Source: Macrostomum hystrix (Eukaryota > Platyhelminthes > Macrostomidae). Taken from it: a stretch of 64,000 nucleotides of DNA. Positions 1-11,923 of this stretch are shown one piece after another. Both the position numbers and the translations under genes were made by a program. The DNA lies in contig CATNEN010000002.1 in NCBI GenBank assembly GCA_950097015.1, forward strand, positions 1,302,001 through 1,366,000, written 5' to 3'. Under the pieces are notes generated by a model. It saw only the letters and a list, made by a program, of their open reading frames with translations, searched no databases and was not told the origin of the DNA. Within the stretch, counting starts at the first letter, position 1; each line of letters starts with the position of its first letter.

Positions 1-945
1 CTAACATAACACATATTTCAAGAATCTCCATTGCCTCTTCAGGGACCTCCTAACATAACACATATTTCAAGAATCCCCATTGCCTCTTCAGGGACCTCCT
101 AACATAACACTTATTTCAAGAATCTCCATTACCTCTTCAGGGACCTCCTAACATAACACCTATTTCAAGAATCTCCATTGCCTCTTCAGGGACCTCCTAA
201 CATAACACATATTTCAAGAATCTCCATTACCTCTTCAGGGACCTCCTAACATAACACTTATTTCAAGAATCTCCATTGCCTCTTCAGGGACCTCCTAACA
301 TAACACATATTTCAAGAATCTCCATTGCCTCTTCAGGGACCTCATAACATAACACCTATTTCAAGAATCCCCATTACCTCTTCAGGGACATCATAACACA
401 ACACCTATTTCAAGAATCCCCATTACCTCGTCAGGGACCTCATAACATAACACCTATTTCAAGAATCCCCATTACCTCTTCAGGGACATCATAGCACAAC
501 ACTTATTTCAGGAAACTCCATTGCCTCTTCAGGGACCTCCTTACATAACACATATTTCAAGAATTTCCATTACCTCTTCAGGGACCTCATAACATAACAC
601 CTATTTCAAGAATCCCCATTGCCTCTTCAGGGACCTCCTAACATAACACTTATTTCAAGAATCCCCATTGCCTCTTCAGGGACCTCCTAACATAACACCT
701 ATTTCAAGAATCCCCATTGCCTCTTCAGGGACCTCCTAACATAACACATATTTCAAGAATCTCCATTGCCTCTTCAGGGACCTCCTAACATAACACATAT
801 TTCAAGAATCTCCATTGCCTCTTCAGGGACCTCCTAACATAACACATATTTCAAGAATCTCCATTGCCTCTTCAGGGACATCATAACATAACACCTATTT
901 CAAGAATCCCCATTACCTCTTCAGGGACCTCATAACATAACACCA
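1..945. repeat. 49-bp minisatellite, about 19 copies
   Basis: Tandem array with period 49 bp. The unit contains TAACATAACACATATTTCAA followed by a segment ending CTTCAGGGACCTC. Copies differ by point changes (ACACATA/ACACCTA/ACACTTA; CTCC/CATC). It ends about 30 bp before the 3' splice site of the first visible RPS6KC1-like exon, so it probably lies in the upstream intron. The array continues off the left edge. Confidence 0.95.
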
Positions 946-977
946 GATTAAAGCATCGCCTCACTCCGCATCCTCAG

Positions 978-3900
978 ATTATAATCTTCAAGCGCTTCTC
1001 GGACTTCCTACGTCTCCATCGTCAGCTGTCGGATCTGCACACGAAGCTGCAGCGTCGGGATCCGTTCCCAACAATGCCCGAGGCGTCCTACTTCAACCGA
1101 TTCGAGCCCGCCGTAATTGAAGAGCGGCGCCAAGCCGCCCAGACGACGCTGCAGTTCTGCGCTGACCAGCCGCACCTGCGCCAGCACGCTGTCTTCCGCG
1201 CCTTCTTCCAGACTGGCGTCCGCACCGCGGGACCGCCGCCTCCGCTGCCGCCGCCTGCCCAGGCTCCGACCGCAGCCGCTGCTTCGATTTCATCTTCAAA
1301 CTTTGGAATTCAAAGGTCGATATCTACAGCAGCAGCAGCTGCTGTGTCATCCTCGCCGGAGATTTCGTCTTCTTCTCCTACGGAAGCCAGCGGCATTGCG
1401 ACTTCTCCGCCGGCCTACACGCGATCGATTAGTGCAACTTCCGGCCTGCCAGATGTCTCAGAATTCGATCCATTTGTGGTGCAATCATCGGCTGGCGAAA
1501 GTCATCTACCGGCTGCCTCAACTTCGACACGAGGCGAGCAGAATTCCGATCTGCTCAATGGTGATCTGATGCTCACACTGCATTCGGAGGTGAGTGGCAT
1601 TTTCTGGCTAATTTTTACTGATTCTCACACTGTGCTCAAGTATCCTTATATTGTGCTCAAGCATCCTTATGCTGTGCTCAAGTATTCTTATACTGTGCTC
1701 AAGTATTCTTATACTGTGCTCAAGTATCCTTATACTGTACACAAGTATCCTTATGCTGTGCTCAAGTCTCCTAATACTGTCCTCAAGTATCTTTATACTG
1801 TGCTCAAGTATCCTTATACTGTGCTCAAGTATCCTTATACTGTGCTCAAATATAATCAAAATTTGCTCACAGATTCCCACACTGCCCCCACATCCACATA
1901 CTGTGCTCACAGATCCTTTCACTGTGCTCACCCATCTTATATTCACGCTGAGCTAACCTATCCATACATTGTGCTCACTGGTTTTCACTCTGTGCTCACA
2001 CATTCTCTCACACTGTGCTCACGCAATAATTATAGATCCTCGCATTACCAATATACTTTATTAAATCTACTGCTCATATATTCTCAAGATATCATTAGAT
2101 CCTAATTTTTTATTGGCTTTCGCAGATCACATTGCTGATCTTTAATAATCCCAAGTTTTTCCCATTGCAGCAAACTCCGATTGAGCTGGAAGACGAGATG
2201 CTCATGTCCCGACTGCAGTCACTCCGCGTGGTGACCAACAACGCCGCTGACTCCGGCTCTTTCACAGATGAGTTCGGCAGGCCAGATGAAGCCGGACTGC
2301 CACCCGCCCCGCCTCCCCTAGCAACACAGGAGCCCCTGTCGCCTCTGCTCGGCGCGTCCGGCTTCAGCTACGCGCCGCCCTACCTGGCCGAGGCGGCCAA
2401 TCACGTGACCGAAGCTCAGCGCCACGAATCAGCCGGCGACTTCGCTCTGGCATTCGCCGAATACAAAGCCGGCGTGGAGATCCTGCTAGGCGGCGTACAG
2501 TTGGACTCCGACACCGAGCGTAGGGCCGACGTGAAACGCAAAACTGAGCAGTACCTGCGCAGAGCTGAGGCAATCTACGATAAGTATTTGGATGCCGCAT
2601 CTGCTGTGAGTAGTGAGTGACGGCCGCGATTCAACTTCTTCTAGCTTTTTCTTCTAGTAGCGATTCGAAATAATCAACAGTAGAGAGAGCACGCTGTTTT
2701 GGCCTTGGGGGTATTTCAAATACCACCGCCTACTTCATCTGAATTGACATTTTTTGAGTCAGAGTCAGCGTCGTCGAGATATTGAGCGAAGACCCTGGTG
2801 ACAAGGACACCTGGACATTGACGATGTCGATGTTTTGTGATTCTGAAAGTTGTTTTATCAGATAAAGCGGAATATTTAAGAGATCCAGAAAAAATGTGCT
2901 ATTTGAAATACTCCCGAGCTCTTTCTGCTGTTAATCACAAAAGTACGTTTTTTATGCTATGTTAAATCTGTAAATATCCGTTTGTATATTTCAGGCGATC
3001 CAAAAGATCACCAGGCCTCATAAAGAGTTGCAAAATTACGCCGTTATCGGCACCGCCGAATCCGTCATTCTAGTCATTAATCGATTTACTCAGCAAAGAT
3101 TTGTTATTAAGGTGAGATTTCTGATGGATAATAATCGCAATGGGTAGAGAGCGGATGAGTAGTCAGGGTAGAGAGCGGATGAGTAGTCAGGGTAGAGAGC
3201 GGATGAGTAGTCAGGGTAGAGAGCGGATGAGTAGTCAGGGTAGAGAGCGGATGAGTAGTCAGGGTAGAGAGCGGATGAGTAGTCAGGGTAGAGAGCGGAT
3301 GAGTAGTCAAGGTAGAGAGCAGATGAGTAGTCAGGGTAGAGAGCGGATGAGTAGTCAGGGTAGAGAGCGGATGAGTAGTCAGGGTAGAGAGCAGATAAGT
3401 AGTCAGGGTAGAGAGCGGATGAGTAGTCAGGGTAGAGAGCGGATGAGTAGACAGGGTAGAGAGCGGATGAGAACACAGGTAGAGAGCGGATGAGTAGTCA
3501 GGGTAGAGAGCGGATGAGTAGACAGGGTAGTGAGCAGATGAGTAGACAGTGTAGAGAGCGGATGAGTAGTCAGGGTAGAGATCGGATGAGTACTCAGGGT
3601 AGAGAGCGGATGAGTAGTCAGGGTAGAGAGCGGATGAGTAGTCAGGGTAGAGAGCGGATGAGTAGTCAGGGTAGAGAGCAGATGAGTAGTCAGGGTAGAG
3701 AGCGGATAAGTAGTCAGGGTAGAGAGCGGATGAGTAGTCAGGGTAGAGAGCGGATGAGTAGACAGGGTAGAGAGCGGATGAGAACACAGGTAGAGAGCGG
3801 ATGAGTAGTCAGGGTAGAGAGCGGATGAGTAGTCAGGGTAGAGAGCAGATGAGTAGTCAGGGTAGAGAGCGGATGAGTAGTCAGGGTAGAGAGCAGATAA

Positions 3901-6900
3901 GTAGTCAGGGTAGAGAGCGGATGAGTAGTCAGGGTAGAGAGCGGATGAGTAGACAGGGTAGAGAGCGGATGAGAACACAGGTAGAGAGCGGATGAGTAGT
4001 CAGGGTAGAGAGCGGATGAGTAGACAGGGTAGTGAGCGGATGAGTAGACAGTGTAGAGAGCGGATGAGTAGTCAGGGTAGAGAGCGGATGAGTAGACAGG
4101 GTAGTGAGCGGATGAGTAGACAGTGTAGAGAGCGGATGAGTAGTCAGGGTAGAGATCGGATGAGTACTCAGGGTAGAGAGCGGATGAGTAGTCAGGGTAG
4201 AGAGCGGATGAGTAGTCAGGGTAGAGAGCGGATGAGTAGTCAGGGTAGAGAGCGGATGAGTAGTCAAGGTAGAGAGCAGATGAGTAGTCAGGGTAGAGAG
4301 CGGATGAGTAGTCAGGGTAGAGAGCGGATGAGTAGTCAGGGTAGAGAGCAGATAAGTAGTCAGGGTAGAGAGCGGATGAGTAGTCAGGGTAGAGAGCGGA
4401 TGAGTAGACAGGGTAGAGAGCGGATGAGAACACAGGTAGAGAGCGGATGAGTAGTCAGGGTAGAGAGCGGATGAGTAGACAGGGTAGTGAGCGGATGAGT
4501 AGACAGTGTAGAGAGCGGATGAGTAGTCAGGGTAGAGATCGGATGAGTACTCAGGGTAGAGAGCGGATGAGTAGTCAGGGTAGAGAGCGGATGAGTAGTC
4601 AGGGTAGAGAGCGGATGAGTAGTCAGGGTAGAGAGCAGATGAGTAGTCAGGGTAGAGAGCGGATAAGTAGTCAGGGTAGAGAGCGGATGAGTAGTCAGGG
4701 TAGAGAGCGGATGAGTAGACAGGGTAGAGAGCGGATGAGAACACAGGTAGAGAGCGGATGAGTAGTCAGGGTAGAGAGCGGATGAGTAGTCAGGGTAGAG
4801 AGCGGATGAGTAGTCAGGGTAGAGAGCGGATGAGTAGACAGGGTAGAGAGCGGATGAGAACACAGGTAGAGAGCGGATGAGTAGTCAGGGTAGAGAGCGG
4901 ATGAGTAGTCAGGGTAGAGAGCAGATGAGTAGTCAGGGTAGAGAGCGGATGAGTAGTCAGGGTAGAGAGCGGATGAGTAGTCAGGGTAGAGAGCGGATGA
5001 GTAGTTAGTCAGGGTAGAGAGCAGATGAGTAGTCAGGGTAGAGAGCGGATGAGTAGACAGGGTAGAGAGCGGATGAGAACACAGGTAGAGAGCGGATGAG
5101 TAGTCAGGGTAGAGAGCGGATGAGTAGTCCGGGTAGAGAGCAGATGAGTAGTCAGGGTAGAGAGCGGATGAGTAGTCAGGGTAGAGAGCGGATGAGTAGT
5201 CAGGGTAGAGAGCGGATGAGTAGTCAGGGTAGAGAGCAGATGAGTAGTCAGGGTAGAGAGCAGATGAGTAGTCAGGGTAGAGAGCGGATGAGTAGTCAGT
5301 GTAGAGAGCGGATGAGTAGTCAGGGTAGAGAGCGGATGAGTAGACAGGGTAGTGAGCGGATGAGAACACAGGTAGAGAGCGGATGAGTAGTCAGGGTAGA
5401 GATCGGATGAGTAGTCAGGGTAGAGAGCGGATGAGTAGACAGGGTAGAGAGCGGATGAGAACACAGGTAGAGAGCGGACGCGAAGACAGTGTAGAGAGGT
5501 AGAGAGCGGATGAGAACACAGTGTAGAAAGCGGATTATATCACAGGGTAGAGAGCGGATTAGAACACAGGGTAGAGAGCGGATGAGTAGTCAGGGTAGAG
5601 AGCGGATGAGCAGTCAGGGTAGAGAGCGGATGAGCAGTCAGGGTAGAGAGCGGATGAGTAGTCAGGGTAGAAAGCGGATTATATCAAAAGGTAGAGAGGT
5701 AGTGAGCGTATGAGAAAAAAAGGTAGAAAGCGGATTATATCACAGGGTAGAGAGCGGATTATATCACAGGGTAGAGAGCGGATTAGAACACAGGGTAGGG
5801 AGCGGATGAGAAGGCTGATCATCTAGCGAATAAAAAGCTATTGTTCTCAGCTAGTCATCGGCAACCTGAGCACAGGTCTCGAACCCCGCCCACTCTCCCC
5901 GGCATTGCAGAGCGTGTGCAAATCCGTATGCGACATGAGCGGCTTCCCAGTTGACGTGGCCTTCATGTGCCGCCTCCGAGCAGTGTTTGTATCCGACTGG
6001 ACCCAGTACCTCCTACTCGACTGCGTCCCTGGCGGTCGCCTGTACGATTTCGTTCGTCGGCATCGGTCAGACGACGGTCAAGACTTCGACGCCAGATGTC
6101 GATGCGATGTCAGCGACGCTAAAGACGTTGGCATTGAGTCCGCTAAAAGTGAAAAAGCCGACGACGATGATGGAGGATTCGTTGATTCCAGAACCACCGG
6201 GTTGTCAATTTTGAATTCCTCTGTTCGAGTATTTCATTCCGTAGCCTCCGGGACAACAGTAACGCCCCAGCAACGGCAGCAGCAGCAGCAGCAGCAGCAA
6301 AGGTCTAAGGGCTCTTTAACATGTAAAGCAGTGAGGGATTCATCTATCTGCGATCAATCTTATGCCCAGCTGTTCAACAACTATTTGGCTTCTTCAGCCG
6401 CTCATGAAACTGGTCAATCTGCAGCAGCAGCAACAACTGCGTCAGCTTTTGTTGAACTCGGAGGCGGCAGCGTTGACACTTCCAAAGATGGTAAGACAGC
6501 TTTGCTAACTGCTTCTGGAAGAGGTCATTTGACTGCCTTGATATCTGATTTGAAAAGGGGTCACTTGGCCCCCTTAACATTGGTAAAATATTCGAGAAGA
6601 GGTCACTTGACCCCCTAGGTATCTGGTTTGAGAATAGGTCACTTGGCCCCCATGATATCTGATTCGAGAAGAGGTCACTTGACTCCCTAGGTATCTGATT
6701 CGAGAAGAGGTCACTTGACCCCCTAGGTATCTGGTTTGAGAATAGGTCATTTGCCCCCCTTAATTTCTAATTCGAGAATGGTCACTAGAAAATTCAAGGG
6801 GAGGTCAGACGACCCCACTGCAAGCAGCTCTTGTCTCCCATGATTTCCAGTTGACTCAGACGACGGTCTCCGCAGTCATCCAGCCGTGGCAGCGGGGGCC

Positions 6901-8840
6901 TCGTCCAGCAATCCGGCCGGTCGCTATCGCGGTCGCGCTCTCTCGTCAGTTTTCGCCCAGATTATCGACTCAGTGCTGCAGCAGCAGCGGCGTGGCGGGT
7001 CAGCTGGAAGCCAGTTTTGGCAGCAGCAGCAGCGACCAGTCGCCGCCCTGCCCGAATCCTGCGTTCGCCAATGGGGAGCCGAGCTGCTCACCGGCCTTGC
7101 TCAGCTGCACTCCCGAGGGCTCTACTTCGGCTGCCTGCTGCCTAGCGATGTGTTGCTAGGCGACCGGGGTCACCTGAGGCTCACCTATCGCTATAGGAGG
7201 ACTCGGCTGGGCCAGGCGCTAAGAGCCAGTCCCTACTGCGCACCCGAGTGGCGCCGCTACCCGGGGGCAACGCCTGTTAGGCCGCAGGTGAGCCAAGGCC
7301 CAGGGCAGCTGGCAGGGGTCATTGACCCCTCCTTCAAATCATTGCAAAGCTCTACTTGACCCAGAGTTCATCACAGATCGATAGCCCTTTCTCTCTCCAT
7401 GTGTTCTCCCCATGGCGGCAATGTAATGGGGAGGTCACTGACCCCCACTACTATAAGGTTTCGTGGAGAGGTCACTAACCCCCACTGGCTGCGAGGTTAT
7501 TGGGGCAGTTCACTCACCCCCACTGATTCCGAAATCTACGGGGAGGTCACTGACCCCACTGATTCCGAAATATACTGGGAGGTCACTGACCCCACTGATT
7601 CCGAAATATACTGGGAGGTCACTGACCCCACTGATTCCGAAATATATGGGGAGGTCACTGACCCCACTGATTCCGAAATATACTGGGAGGTCACTGACCC
7701 CACTGATTCCGAAATATACTGGGAGGTCACTGACCCCACTGATTCCGAAATATACTGGGAGGTCACTGACCCCCACTGATTCCGAAATATACGGGGAGGT
7801 CACTGACCCCACTGATTCCGAAATATACGGGGAGGTCACTGACCCCACTGATTCCGAAATATATGGGGAGGTCACTGACCCCACTGATTCCGAAATATAC
7901 TGGGAGGTCACTGACCCCACTGATTCCGAAATATACTGGGAGGTCACTGACCCCACTGATTCCGAAATATACTGGGAGGTCACTGACCCCACTGATTCCG
8001 AAATATACTGGGAGGTCACTGACCCCACTGATTCCGAAATATACTGGGAGGTCACTGACCCCCACTGATTCCGAAATATACGGGGAGGTCACTGACCCCA
8101 CTGATTCCGAAATATACGGGGAGGTCACTGACCCCACTGATTCCGAAATATACGGGGAGGTCACTGACCCCACTGATTCCGAAATATACTGGGAGGTCAC
8201 TGACCCCACTGATTCCGAAATATACTGGGAGGTCACTGACCCCCACTGATTCCGAAATATACTGGGAGGTCACTGACCCCCACTGATTCCGAAATATACG
8301 GGGAGGTCACTGACCCCACTGATTCCGAAATATACGGGGAGGTCACTGACCCCACTGATTCCGAAATATATGGGAAGGTCACTGACCCCCACTGATTCTT
8401 AAATATATGGGGAGGTCACTGACCCCAACGACTCGTATTTAGAAGACGTACGGGGGTCACGTGACCCCAAATGTCTTTGAGAGGAGGTTAACGTGAGGTA
8501 AACGGACTATTCTCACTTCAAGATCTATTTGTGAATTCAACACCTGTTGAGTAGTCTGAGCAGCTCCTGCTTATGCTCAAAACTCCAGGTTGGCGACTGG
8601 TGGAGTCTTGGCTGTCACCTGCTGCTCATGCTCACGGGCGACTGCATCTGCGGAGCTGTTCAGCCGCCTCCTCCGCTGCCGCAGTGGCTGAGCCCGGAGG
8701 CGCGGCACCTGCTGGATCAGCTGCTCTGCCAGGAGCCGCGGCACCGCCTCGGCGGCGGCTCTCAGGGCGCTGACGAGATTCGGCAGCACGCGTTCTTTCG
8801 CGGCGTCGACTGGGTCGGAATTGCCGCCAAAGCCTTCTAG
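978..8840 (+). CDS. RPS6KC1: RPS6KC1-like PX-MIT-pseudokinase (5' end outside window)
   Basis: Exons 978-1589, 2171-2605, 2995-3111, 5911-6490, 6851-7287 and 8589-8840 (TAG). Every junction keeps frame, giving 810 codons without a start; the 5' exons lie left of the window. Order of domains: the end of a PX domain (IIIFKRFSDFLRLHRQL), a Ser/Pro/Ala-rich linker, an MIT domain (2386-2590, PYLAEAANHVTEAQ onward), then a kinase-like fold. The kinase fold keeps the VAIK-type lysine (RFVIK, 3097-3111), APE (YCAPEW) and the F-helix DWWSLG. HRD is replaced (FGCLLPSD) and DFG by LTY, so catalysis looks lost. A low-complexity, CAG-coded polyQ insert (about 6265-6300) splits the N- and C-lobes. In the human family member PX binds phosphoinositides and the protein acts at endosomes with sphingosine kinase 1; a similar role here is inferred. 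RPS6KL1 lacks PX, so RPS6KC1 is the better match. Confidence 0.9.
1627..1855. repeat. 21-bp minisatellite in RPS6KC1 intron
   Basis: About 10 copies of a 21-bp unit, core TGTGCTCAAGTATCCTTATA. Degenerate TGTGCTCAC copies continue to about 2030. It sits wholly in the intron 1590-2170. Long open frames on both strands come from the period being a multiple of three and are not taken as coding. Confidence 0.9.
3140..5815. repeat. 24-bp minisatellite with higher-order structure, RPS6KC1 intron
   Basis: Roughly 105 copies of a 24-bp unit, core GGTAGAGAGCGGATGAGTAG followed by TCAG, filling the intron 3112-5910. Variant units (AGAACACAGG, AGACAGGGTAGTGAG, AGTACTCAGG) recur in blocks. The block at 3490-3804 is almost identical to the one at 4447-4761 (offset 957 bp), so large pieces of the array were duplicated. 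The 3' end (5465-5815) is degenerate. The long frames on both strands are products of the period. Confidence 0.95.
6518..6790. repeat. 37-bp repeat built on GGTCAcyTGACC, RPS6KC1 intron
   Basis: About 7 imperfect copies of a ~37-bp unit in the short intron 6491-6850. Each carries a version of AGGTCACTTGACCCC followed by TAGGTATCTG and TTCGAGAAG. The best copies (6600-6613, 6708-6721) are inverted AGGTCA half-sites two bases apart. The next intron's array is built on the same half-site spaced by one base. Confidence 0.85.
7415..8475. repeat. 36-bp minisatellite, IR-1 palindrome in each unit, RPS6KC1 intron
   Basis: About 27 copies of a 36-bp unit in the intron 7288-8588: GGGAGGTCACTGACCCCACT followed by GATTCCGAAATATA(C/T)(T/G). 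Each unit has AGGTCA-C-TGACCC, an inverted half-site with one spacer base. The left-hand copies (7425-7520) are older and degenerate. At 8452-8467 the array ends in a related palindrome, GGGGTCACGTGACCCC. Reading frames through the array are repeat artefacts. Confidence 0.95.
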
Positions 8841-8880
8841 GGCTGCAGAACCTCTGCGCTGGCGGCCTCATGCTGGCGAT

Positions 8881-9140
8881 GTTCCCAAATATACTACGTT
8901 TTTGTTTTTTAATCCCCTCTTAACAATCCCCTCTCCTAAGTCTGTATACTATCCCAAATATCCCCTTCGCAAAGAGTCTATATTATCCCAAATCCCTTTT
9001 GCTAATATGGTATGTTATCCCAAATATCCCCTTTGCTGATCGTGTATAATATCCCAAATGTCCCCTTTGCACAGAGTGTATACTTTCCCAAAAATCCCCT
9101 TTGCTAAGAAAGTATATTATCCCGAAATCCCTTCTCCCAA
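8881..9140. repeat. Imperfect ~33-bp repeat in RPS6KC1 3' region
   Basis: Six or seven diverged copies of a unit containing TATCCCAAATATCCCCTTTG, starting about 40 bp after the RPS6KC1 stop codon. If the polyadenylation signal at 9421 is used, the repeat is part of the 3' UTR. Confidence 0.7.
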
Positions 9141-9420
9141 GACTTCCCCAAGATCAGAGTTGATCCCTTAACTCTGACTTTTCCAACACTCCCTTCCTAA
9201 TACTAAGTTAAGGTGTCCCGAGCCTCAATGCTGTGGTTGCTACGCGGATACTGAAGGTCACGTGACGCCTTGTGGGAAGCCTGTTTTCTCATGTCGCTCA
9301 AACATGTTGCTCCGCCTTCAAAGCTCTCATGTTTTCAATGATTGACTGTTCACACCTATTAAATAGATTTTTTTATTCAGCATTTCATTATGAACCTGAG
9401 ATCAAATTTTACAAGTGCCA

Positions 9421-9426
9421 AATAAA
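9421..9426 (+). terminator. Candidate polyadenylation signal for RPS6KC1
   Basis: AATAAA about 580 bases after the stop at 8840, followed by TTAG and a T-rich stretch. It is the first plain AATAAA downstream on the + strand. No transcript evidence is available. Confidence 0.45.
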
Positions 9427-9796
9427 ATTAGTTTTCTGTTTCCTAGAAAACTAGGAATTCTTTCTTAGAATCTGTTTAAACTGTGTATTATTGTTTAATT
9501 AGTCTTAACTCACTACTAATGTTTCTGGCCAGTAGTATGCAGCGAAATTATGCAGAAAATATAATATTTTCGCTTTTTATTAACTGGATTAGTGTTTTGC
9601 TATTGTGAATTGTGAATGTATTTTTTACCATAGATCAGCACACACAATATAGTTGCCAATATTCATTCGTTCTGTCCTTGCATTGTACCCGGCTCATGGC
9701 TAGCAACCGCTTTACCTGTGTTCAATTGCGAGTTTTTTAATCAATTGGTTTCAGAGTTTCTGGAGTTAAAAAAAATCGAACCACTATCAAACCTAC

Positions 9797-10374
9797 AAGA
9801 TCCCCATCAGAGATCCCACCCAACTGATCTCATCACAGATCCCACTAAACTGATCCCATCAGGGATCCCACCCAACTGATCTCATCACAGATCCCACTAA
9901 ACTGATCCCATCAGAGATCCCACTCAACTGATCCGATCAGAGATCCCACTAAACTGATCCCATCAGAGATCCCACTCAACTGATCCCATCAGAGATCCCA
10001 CTCAAATGATCCCATCAGAGATCCCACTAAACTGATCCCATCAGAGATCCCACTAAACTGATCCCATCAGAGATCCCACTCAAATGATCCCATCAGAGAT
10101 CCCACTAAACTGATCCCATCAGAGATCCCACTAAACTGATCCCATCAGAGATCCCACTCAAATGATCCCATCAGAGATCCCACTAAACTGATCCCATCAG
10201 AGATCCCACTCAACTGATCCCATCAGAGATCCCACTCAAATGATCCCATCAGAGATCCCACTAAACTGATCCCATCAGAGATCCCACTCAACTGATCCGA
10301 TCAGAGATCCCACTCAACTGATCCCATCGCAGATCCCACCCAACTGATCCCATCGCAGATCCCACCCAACCAAA
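9797..10374. repeat. 26-bp intergenic minisatellite
   Basis: About 22 copies of a 26-bp unit, GATCCCATCAGAGATCCCAC plus T(A/C)AA(A/C)T, lying between the RPS6KC1 and G-alpha genes. Edge copies have CATCACAG or CATCGCAG variants. No gene is seen from about 9450 to 14211. Confidence 0.95.
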
Positions 10375-10779
10375 AAAGTTTTAGTTGCGATACAAATCTG
10401 GCTTCCCAGTTGCGTGGAGCCAGGAGCTTAAGCTGTGAAAATATTGCGATTCTATTACTGTTATAAGTATTCGTATATACGCTGGTATATTACATTAGAA
10501 AGTACGTTCAATCGCCATATGAAAACATATTTATGAACAAAAAAACCAAAAGCTATGAGAATTGATATTTTGTCCTCAAACGGTGTCCTGTTCGCAGCTC
10601 AGCATAGGTATTTAATCGTTGTGGTCTTCTTCTTGAAAATACGTGGCGACAGGAGCGTGGTAAAATCTGAGGGGTTTCGGAAATGTGAAAAGGCAGTATT
10701 TTAGTGTATTGATACGTAGGCTTAAATAAATATTCTGTACATTTACACCTAAGTCCTAACTCATTCAGCCAGCGCTTAT

Positions 10780-11065
10780 TCACCCGCCTCACTCCGCCAG
10801 TACTTAGTCACTCCACCTCCCTCCGCCAGCACTTATTCACCCGCCTCACTCCACCAGCACTTATTCACCCGCCTCACTCCGCCAGCACTTATTCACCCCA
10901 CCTCCCTCCGTCAGCACCTAGTCACTCCACCTCACTCCGCCAGCACTTATTCACCCGCCTCACTCCGCCAGCACTTATTCACCCGCCTCACTCCGCCAGC
11001 ACTTATTCACCCGCCTCACTCCGCCAGCACTTATTCACCCGCCTCACTCCGCCAGCCCTTATTCA
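10780..11065. repeat. 28-bp intergenic minisatellite
   Basis: About 10 copies of a 28-bp unit, CGCCAGCACTTATTCACCCG plus CCTCACTC; some copies read CTAGTCACTCCACCTC. Confidence 0.95.
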
Positions 11066-11923
11066 CTCAACCACAGAAATTTTCTCCCAACTCCCAACTT
11101 ACTTGAACTCCAGCAGTCGCTGCTTGCACAGCCGATTTCTGCAAACGTGCACACTAGTCATAAAATCTCTATGCATGTAGGGCAACAGAAAGCCGAATCC
11201 TAGCAGAAGACTGAAAATGAGTGCATTAATGAGTGCTTCCGGCTGTCTTTATGAGTCTGTAACGTCGGTTCTGTTAGACATAAAACTCACGGAAAGGTCA
11301 GAAACCCGAATAGCAGCGAAAGAAAATCTTGATACCACGAGACCTCCTGCTTCACCTCGGAGCCCAAGCTGCCGCATTTGGGACAGACTAGTTGAGAACA
11401 GGCGACCTCTTTCCTAACTAAGATGCTCATGGCTGCCTTGCGCCAACTCGTCTTTGAGCACAAATAAGTAAAAAAATTTCCTAGCTCGTATATTCTAGTG
11501 ACGATCGATAAAATGCATGAAAAATCTTAAGGGAAGTCTATGGGCAAAGCGTACTTCGACATGCTTGGGAGCCATGCAGTTAAGCAATCGATGAAATCGA
11601 TACAGTAGGATAATCATTAGGAAGGGAAAAATTCAAATCTCTAGAAGTCTTACCACTTCTAACTGTTGCGACGTTGGTTCGAGTCCTCGTTGATTTTCAG
11701 GCAATATCGGAATTTCTCCTTTTTGTCTATTTCTTTCTCTGATCGGAATTTGAGATCACGTGATGAGGATGAGTCACGGCTAAACACCTAAGGTCGCCCA
11801 ACTCCCTCCGCTTCCCATCGTTCATATTCAGTCAAGCCTCACAATCCCATGACATTTGAGTATCCTTGACCCCATTATCGTAAACAAGAGGCTATATAGT
11901 TAATCGAGTTGTTAAGTGGATAG

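Noticed and set aside
3090-5464. Long open frames on both strands through the 24-bp array (e.g. SSQGRERM and SSALYPDY repeats)
   Set aside because: They arise because 24 is a multiple of three. They are wholly intronic in a gene whose flanking exons join in frame, and the repeat has both strands open.
11640-11705. tRNA gene or SINE head suggested by GGTTCGAGTCC
   Set aside because: The B-box-like word is present but no matching acceptor stem, A-box or SINE core could be found around it.
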